A stretch of DNA of 64,000 bases from Lutraria lutraria (Eukaryota > Mollusca > Bivalvia > Venerida > Mactridae), in NCBI GenBank assembly GCA_964023205.1, contig OZ026846.1:33128194-33192193 (forward strand), read 5' to 3'. A model generated the notes under the pieces. The model worked only from the letters and a program-made list of their open reading frames with translations. It was not told the DNA's origin and ran no database searches. Positions 58,190 through 64,000 of this stretch are shown here, piece by piece. Position 1 is the first letter of the stretch, and each line of letters starts with the position of its first letter. A program made the position numbers and the translations under genes.

Positions 58190-59475
58190 TTTTAGCTCAC
58201 ATGTCACAAAGTGACAGGGTGAGCTTTTCTGACCAGTCTCCATCCGGCGTCGTGCATCGTCAAACTTTATGTTGTGAACACACTAGGGGCCACATGTTTT
58301 GCTCGATTTTAGCAAAACTGATTCAGAATGTTAATATCGACAAAGTCTCGGACGAGTTCGATATTGGGCCATTTGGGGTCAAAAACTAAGTCACCAGGGC
58401 CAAATAAGCGAAAACCTTGTGAACACTTTAGAAATCACTGTTTTGATTGGATCTTCATGAAACTTTGTCAGAATGTTTATTTTAATTATATGTAGGTCAA
58501 GTTTGATAATGGGTCATTTCCGGTGAGAAACTAGGTCACTAGGGCAAATTGCTGGAAAACTTTGTGAACACTCTAGAAGTCTCTGTTTTGATTGGATCAT
58601 CATGAAACCTTGTCAGAATGTGTGTCTTTATAACATCTTGGACGAGGTCGAACATAGTTCAACTTGGGTCAAAAACTAGGTCGTTCGGTCATATCTTATG
58701 AAACACCATGTTAACACTGTAGATTTCACAGTTATATTTGGATCTTCACCAAACTTTATCAAATCGTTTGTATTAATAATATAAATGCCAAGTACAAATA
58801 TGGGTCATCTGGGGTCAATAAGTAGGTCACCAGGTCGAATCTTAGGAAAACGTTGTTAACACTGTAGATGTCACAGTTTTGATTGGATCTTCACCAAACC
58901 TTGTCAGAATGTTTGCAATAATGATATGTGGGTCAAGGTTGAACATGGGTCAGCCGGGTCAAAACTTAGGTCACCAGGTCGAATCTTAGGTAAAAATCTT
59001 GTAAAAGCTCTAAATGTCACAGTTTAAATTGGATCTTGGCCCAACCTTGTCTGATTGTTTGTCTCAATGATATTGAGGATAAGTTTAAATATGGGTCACT
59101 TAGGGTAAAAAAACAGGTCACGAGGTCAATTCTTAGGAAAACCTAATTAACACTGTAGATGTCAAATTTTGATCGCATCTTCACCAAACCTTGTCAGAAT
59201 GTTAGTTTTAATGTAATGTAAGACAAATTCGAACATAGGTCATCTGGGTTCAATAACTAGGTCACGAGGTCAAATCTTAGGAAAACCTTGTCTATGCTGT
59301 AGTTTTCATGGTTTTCATTGGATCTTCACCAAATTTGTCAGAATGTTTGTCTTATTTATATGTAGGACACGTTCTAGCATGGGTCATCTGGGGTCAAAAA
59401 CTAGGTCACCGGTTCAAAACAATGTTTTAATGAGTGAACAGTGATTGTCATATGAGCGATATAATGCCATCTTGG
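58190..59475 (+). repeat. Tandem-core dispersed repeat, copy 1
   Basis: Starts with a stem-loop AGCTCACATGTCACAAAGTG / ACAGGGTGAGCT, then CCGGCGTCGTGCATCGTCAA, then about eight diverged units of about 150 bp (GGATCTTCACCAAACCTTGT, AGAATGTTTGTCTTAATG, GGGTCATCTGGGGTCAA, AACTAGGTCACCAGGTC), and ends CATCTTGGCCCTCTTGG. From knowledge of mollusc genomes this type is common in bivalves and its architecture recalls the tandem-core 'pearl' elements; I have not verified that identity. Confidence 0.75.
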
Positions 59476-59549
59476 CCCTCTTGGTAATTATTACCCCTAG
59501 CAGGTGAATATATGGCCGATGCTGATCTACGAACATTAGTTTTTAGCAC

Positions 59550-60245
59550 ACATGAGCACTTGTGCTCAGGATGAGTATTTATGATCAGTCTTTGTCCGGC
59601 GTCGTGCGTCTGTGCGTCATGCGTCGTCAAACCTTTACCTTGTGAACACACTAGAGGTCACATTTTTAGTTCAATTTTCACAAAACTTGGTCAGAATGTT
59701 AATACCAACAAAATCACGGACGAGTTCGAGAAGGGCCAAATAAGGGAAAACCTTGTGAACACTCTAGAAATCACTGTTTTGATTGGATCTTCACCAAACC
59801 TTGTCAAAATGTTTGTCTTAATATTATGTAGGACAAGTTCGAACATGGGTCATCTGGGGTCAAAAAGTAGGTCTCGAGGTCAAATCTTAAGAAAACCTTG
59901 TATATGCTGTAGTTGTGATGGTTTTTTATTGGATCTTCACCAAACCTTGTCAGAATGTTTGTCTTAATGTTATGTAAGACAAGTTCGAACATGGGTCATC
60001 TGGGGTCAAAAACTAGGTCACGAGGTCAAATCTTAAGAAAACCTTGTATATGCTGTAGTTGTGATGGCTTTTTGATTGGATCTTCACCAAACATTGTCCG
60101 ATTGTTTGTCTAATATATGTAGGACAAGTTCTAACATGGGCCATATGGGGTCAGAAACTAGGTCACAGGTTCAAAACAATGTTTTAAGGAGTACACAATT
60201 AATAATTGTCATGTTGGCGATATAGGGTCATCTTGGTCCTCTTGT
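59550..60245 (+). repeat. Tandem-core dispersed repeat, copy 2
   Basis: The same plan as the preceding copy: stem-loop AGCACACATGAGCACTTGTG / CTCAGGATGAG, TCCGGCGTCGTGCGT, four core units, end CATCTTGGTCCTCTTGT. Frames within (59581-59967) are by-products. Confidence 0.75.
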
Positions 60246-60364
60246 TTCTATATTGTGTCCAATGTAAAGCACCGATACTAGTCTCAATCATTTCCTGTGA
60301 TTTTTTAGCACAGTGCTTTGCTCTACAGCTGGAATGGGGACACTAAAAAGGCCTCCCTGGAATA

Positions 60365-60450
60365 TTGACAGGCGGAGCCGAGATTCGAATCAACGGATTG
60401 TCGTTTAGTAGCAGTCCAGCGCGTTACCACTAGACCATCGATCAGCGAAA
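60365..60450 (-). repeat. tRNA-derived SINE head
   Basis: The complement has GATGGTCTAGTGGTAACGCG (A-box) and TTGATTCGAATCTCGGCTCC (B-box) at tRNA spacing; the ends do not form a full acceptor stem. Confidence 0.6.
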
Positions 60451-61276
60451 TATCTTTTAAAAAAGATAGTCGGCACAGATAAAGTACAAAATTAATGCCA
60501 TATAGATGTATAGTTTCCGGACATTGGCAAAGTCAAGCATGACTACACTTTATTACTGAAAATAATTCATTGTATTGATTTTTGGGTAAATGTACTCAGT
60601 CACGGGTCAAGGTTATATTTTCTTCTTTTTTCTCATCAGCTATGTCAGGAAATCCTTAACTTGTGAATTAAAATAACTGTAAAAAATGCTCATGTAAGCA
60701 AAAAAAAGACTAATAATTTGATTCTAATTAATAGTAATTGAATTTGAAATGTGCATGTCTATGGTCAGGTAGTTGTTGCTCATACTGTCATATTTGTTTT
60801 TGTTTACCATACAAGATACACTAAATCTGTTACTAGCATTACTCATCAGTATGTGATGGTTACTCTATTCACATGTTTTTTAAGCTTTGTGTGTTTATTT
60901 GTTTAAGTTGGCTTCGCCAGTGATCAGATTAAAATATTTACGAAAGAACTCATAGTTTATATTATCGCGAAACTAAAACCACGTGTACAGTTCAGGCCAT
61001 GAACAATACTCTCGAGTTTATTTTGCATGGTTAAAATGATTCGATATTTAATTTTATACTGTTGTAGATTTTGATTATTGAATTATTTTCAGACAATAAC
61101 GAACAATTACGAATTCGGTCCTAAAATTTCATAATGAGAACACGACAAACCTTATTCAGCTGAAAATTTTGTATCTAACAATTTCATTGGTTCAAATGTA
61201 GGTCAAAATCAATTTTAATACAGCTGCGCCGAAAAAGTTAAACAAGTCGCTAAATCACCCTGATTGTTGGTGCGAT

Positions 61277-62196
61277 GTTTAAACCACAGGTAACTGTATC
61301 ATGAATAGATTATAAAAATATGAAGAAAAAAAAATAAAACAATATTTATTACTATATTAACAAGGTATATTTCAACGAAAATCCAAAGTATCAAAAAAAT
61401 TTTTTGGTTAAAGATATTTCCAGTGATCGATTATATTCATAAAACAACATTCATGCAAAGTCCCAGAGAAATCCGTCGCCTAGTTCACGAGTTATTCCAC
61501 AAATTGTAAATCAATGCTTCGGGACGATCACTGAGGTGATTTTGACATAAAATAGACGATATTTAGTCTTAACCGTTGTGTACAAACATAATGAACAGCT
61601 ACACTTAGAAAACACAACTGTTGGAACACATTTACCCCCATGACAATTTGTAAATTCGTTACATGTAAATGTCTAAGCAATAAACACATTTTCGGCTTTA
61701 ATTTTTATCCCCGATATACTCCATTTTGGTTCATATGACGCGCGTGCTATCCAGTTTGTGACAACGATTTTCATTGGCCAATTTCAAAGGGGTTTTCCCA
61801 GGTGAAATGACGTATGTACAAGAATTTGGTTCCCGGCCAATGATAACGAACGTTACAAAATACACTGGGATTTCTCTAGAGTCATCGACAGAATGAAGTT
61901 TTTACGTTGATATTTAGATAAAATCGGAATTTAAACGTTGAATGGTAAAATAATGTAAATAAATAAAGCTTTCAATGCAGGAATATGTTTTTGTTCAATT
62001 ACGGCCGTAAAAAGTATATTCATTTGCATGAATTCACCGGAATCCTTGATGAAATTGAAAAACAAAAGTCACCTCAGTGATAGTCCAGAGAATTTTCGTT
62101 GAAATATACCTTGGTAACATATAAATAAATATTTTTTAAATTTTTTTTTTCATATTTTTATAATCTATTCATGATACAGTTACCTGTGGTTTAAAC
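61277..62196. mobile_element. Non-autonomous DNA transposon, 920 bp, inverted ends of about 105 bp
   Basis: GTTTAAACCACAGGTAACTG at 61277 is the complement of the sequence ending at 62196. The match continues through ATCATGAATAGATTATAAAA to GGTATATTTCAACGAAAAT (61382) and from 62092 on the right. The interior has no open frame and an 11-bp inner inverted pair CACTGAGGTGA / TCACCTCAGTG. Confidence 0.85.
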
Positions 62197-62404
62197 CCCA
62201 TTGAAAGAAATAAAATACACTCGACAAGTGCCCACACTGATAACTGTTATGTATACCGTAATAAACCATCCAGCATTTATAAACTCATGTGTGTATAAAA
62301 GTCCTTATCTAATCTTACATAATCAGAGTCAAGATAAATGGAATAGAAATTTACAGGAACGTTCCCAATTTTAACCTCTTTAATCTGACATCCTCTGTAT
62401 ATCT

Positions 62405-62665
62405 ACTGGTAAATCCACCTCTGAAGTCGAGTGGTACGTTAAGGTCGCTGACTTCAGATCACTTTTACCTCTCACTGATAGAGGGTCCTGGGTTCGAATC
62501 CAACTTTCGTCCACATGTCTCTTTATGTAAGAAAGTAGGCAGTTGTTTACGGAGGATGGGAGTCTAGTACTGGTTCTTCCCAGGAACGATGGTTAGGTGA
62601 ACTGTCCGCCTCATATGACTCTGACTGTTGAAAAGGGACGTAAAACCCGATGAAACATACAAACA
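62405..62665 (+). repeat. tRNA-derived SINE, full-looking copy
   Basis: GAAGTCGAGTGGTACGTTAA (A-box), GGTCCTGGGTTCGAATCC (B-box), body CATGTCTCTTTATGTAAGAA and AACTGTCCGCCTCATATGAC, 3' end GGGACGTAAAACCCGATGAA then ACATACAAACAA. Opposite-strand relative at 14080-14278. It sits about 300 bp upstream of the HTATIP2-like gene. Confidence 0.75.
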
Positions 62666-62898
62666 ATATCCAAATATTAATTGTTCCCTCTGTTTAAGTA
62701 TGGAATTAACATTCGGCAAACACTTTTGTGTACGAATTTCAGAATCATAAACTAATTATAGTCACGGTTATTGCTTATTTTAAATCTCCATACTGTATTG
62801 GTCAGTTGTTTGAAGTCCGTGTAAAATTAAACGTCGATATAGCGGTCAATTTAAATTAATGGTACATTTTGTAGTTCGGACATTACAAGCTCATGTAA

Positions 62899-62931
62899 TC
62901 AAGGACTTATATACATACATAAGTCCTTGAT
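62899..62931. repeat. Palindrome ATCAAGGACTTAT...
   Basis: ATCAAGGACTTAT and ATAAGTCCTTGAT form perfect arms around a short loop, about 25 bp upstream of the first ATG of the HTATIP2-like locus. Same family as 812-845. Confidence 0.75.
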
Positions 62932-62956
62932 GTAATCGAGTATTATAAACTAGGAC

Positions 62957-63010
62957 ATGGCTGACAGAGAAACGGTGAAGAAACAGAACATTGATTTATT
63001 TAAAAGGTGA
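62957..63010 (+). other. Upstream in-frame short ORF or alternative first exon of the HTATIP2-like gene
   Basis: The ATG at 62957 reads MADRETVKKQNIDLFKR and stops at TGA (63008-63010); a TAA follows before the MSG start, which is in the same frame 26 codons downstream. A splice donor lies inside it (AAAAG|GTGAAC at 63007). Mammalian HTATIP2 carries an N-terminal leader of similar size ahead of the glycine motif, so this may be a leader exon spliced elsewhere, or a translated upstream ORF. Confidence 0.4.
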
Positions 63011-63034
63011 ACATTTGTGACATAAACATCAGAT

Positions 63035-63184
63035 ATGTCAGGTGTAAAAGTGTTTGTTCTTGGATTTACTGGAGAAACAGGAAAGGCTTTAGTAAAACAA
63101 TTAGCACAAGATGACTACTTTACTAAAGTAGTTTTAATTGGAAGACGAGAAGTAGATCTGGATTTACTAAACTCCTCTAAGTTT
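63035..63184 (+). CDS. HTATIP2: HTATIP2/TIP30-like oxidoreductase, first recognisable exon (partial, runs off window)
   Basis: Fifty codons beginning MSGVKVFVLGFTGETGKALV. This is the N-terminal Rossmann beta-alpha-beta of the atypical short-chain dehydrogenase HTATIP2 (CC3/TIP30): the dinucleotide-binding glycine motif GFTGETG (residues 10-16; GASGETG in human) and LIGRRE (residues 35-40), whose arginines suit NADPH. The family is cytosolic or nuclear and linked to importin-dependent transport and apoptosis control in mammals. The exon probably ends at 63184 before GTATGT (alternative donor GTTTGT at 63181); reading on gives an unrelated tail and a stop at 63286. The remaining exons, with the YxxxK active site, should lie beyond the window. 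An upstream in-frame ATG at 62957 may mark another first exon. Confidence 0.85.
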
Positions 63185-64000
63185 GTATGTTTGTTTGATT
63201 CTATAAGGGTAATGCATGTACTGTACAATAAATGTTATCAAATTAAAATGTGTACGAGAAATATGTCTAAGCTAGTTAAAAATTAAGAAGTTACGTTGTA
63301 CATAGCTTAACTCACTTATAGGAACTATCACTGCAAGAATTCCTCCTTGGGTTAGTTTATTTACGATAAATGATACAGTTTGAAACTATATTATAAGGGC
63401 ATTCATATGGTGTCCCTGTGTGCAACGACTGCGCTTTGATATTGGTGATGTTATAATGAAAGAAGATACATGAGTTATGTACATTTAAAGCAATAGTTGA
63501 ATTTGAAGCTTATCGATTTTGCTAATACATGTACATGCATGGATTTTGATCTGTTCGGAGCACCTTGGTCCATTCCGTACCTTCATCTAATCTCGGATGT
63601 ATAGCTTCAAGTATATATAATTATACGTCTTCACCTTACATTCTTGAAGCGGTTATACTTATTTACTGCTGTTCTTAAAATGACGTCTGACGATGGCCTT
63701 TAAAGTTTAAAGCAGTGTAATAATATGTTATAATTTACTTTCTACAATTTTTTGTAAACTGAACAATAGTTCAACTTTCTATAGCCGTCACTTTGATGCG
63801 GACCTAAGTCATGCGGAACATTTCTGTAACTTGGCCGGTCTTATCGGCAAAGTTGTCTCCCTTGAAAACGTCTTATCGATCACTCCGATAACGTTTATCG
63901 ATAAACTGATTTACTATAGATTTATATAGGAGCTGTATGGTTTAACACAAATAACTTGTTTATAACATTAAATGAGAAAATTTTGTAACCTCGTGAAGTA
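63185..64000. other. Probable first intron of the HTATIP2-like gene
   Basis: Begins GTATGT. I found no second exon with SDR motifs before the window edge. An element-like palindromic CTTATCGATCACTCCGATAA / CGTTTATCGATAA patch lies at about 63870-63905. Confidence 0.5.

Noticed and set aside
59581..59967. 128-codon frame
   Set aside because: Runs through the tandem-core repeat and has no protein-family features.

Overview
The window reads as nuclear DNA of an animal, most likely a bivalve mollusc. It is AT-rich, its genes are split by GT-AG introns, tRNA-derived SINEs and small inverted-repeat transposons are everywhere, and two dispersed repeats resemble ones I know as common in bivalves: one opening GCCCCCTTCGA (about 2.9 kb) and one with a core of about 150-bp units that include GGATCTTCACCAAA (58.2-60.2 kb). 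The species assignment is inference; no mitochondrial or rRNA marker is present.

Three protein-coding loci are well supported, all on the + strand. (1) 40272-44396 is an eight-exon ETS transcription factor of the epithelial ESE/ELF3 class. All seven introns are GT-AG and all phases agree, giving 611 residues with an acidic N-terminus, a Pointed (PNT) domain, an AT-hook and an ETS domain. (2) 54930-56471 is an uninterrupted array of 18 C2H2 zinc fingers, flanked on both sides by decayed copies of the same fingers; the 3' flank carries a tandem duplication and an inserted inverted-repeat element. (3) 63035-63184 is the first recognisable exon of an HTATIP2/TIP30-like NADPH-binding short-chain dehydrogenase that runs off the right edge.

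Layout. 1-15.8 kb: no gene recognised; SINEs, foldback elements and a dispersed repeat of about 280 bp. 15.9-26.6 kb: several short open frames bounded by splice signals that could be isolated exons of unrecognised genes, plus a minisatellite of about 20 bp (19.6-20.55 kb), a foldback element (22.3 kb) and a minisatellite rich in CACGTG boxes (25.0-25.3 kb). 27-40 kb: repeats, including a 21-bp minisatellite (29.0-29.97 kb) that changes into a 42-bp form containing a 16-bp palindrome (30.2-30.4 kb). 40.3-44.4 kb: ETS gene. 44.4-54.2 kb: mostly non-coding, with MITEs and a foldback of about 410 bp (52.4-52.8 kb). 54.3-57.8 kb: zinc-finger locus. 58.2-60.25 kb: two adjacent copies of a tandem-core repeat. 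61.28-62.20 kb: an element with inverted ends of about 105 bp. 62.4 kb onward: a SINE, then the HTATIP2-like gene.

No transposase or reverse transcriptase frame was recognised, so the mobile elements here look non-autonomous. The genes show no sign of working together; they are unrelated neighbours in a repeat-rich region.
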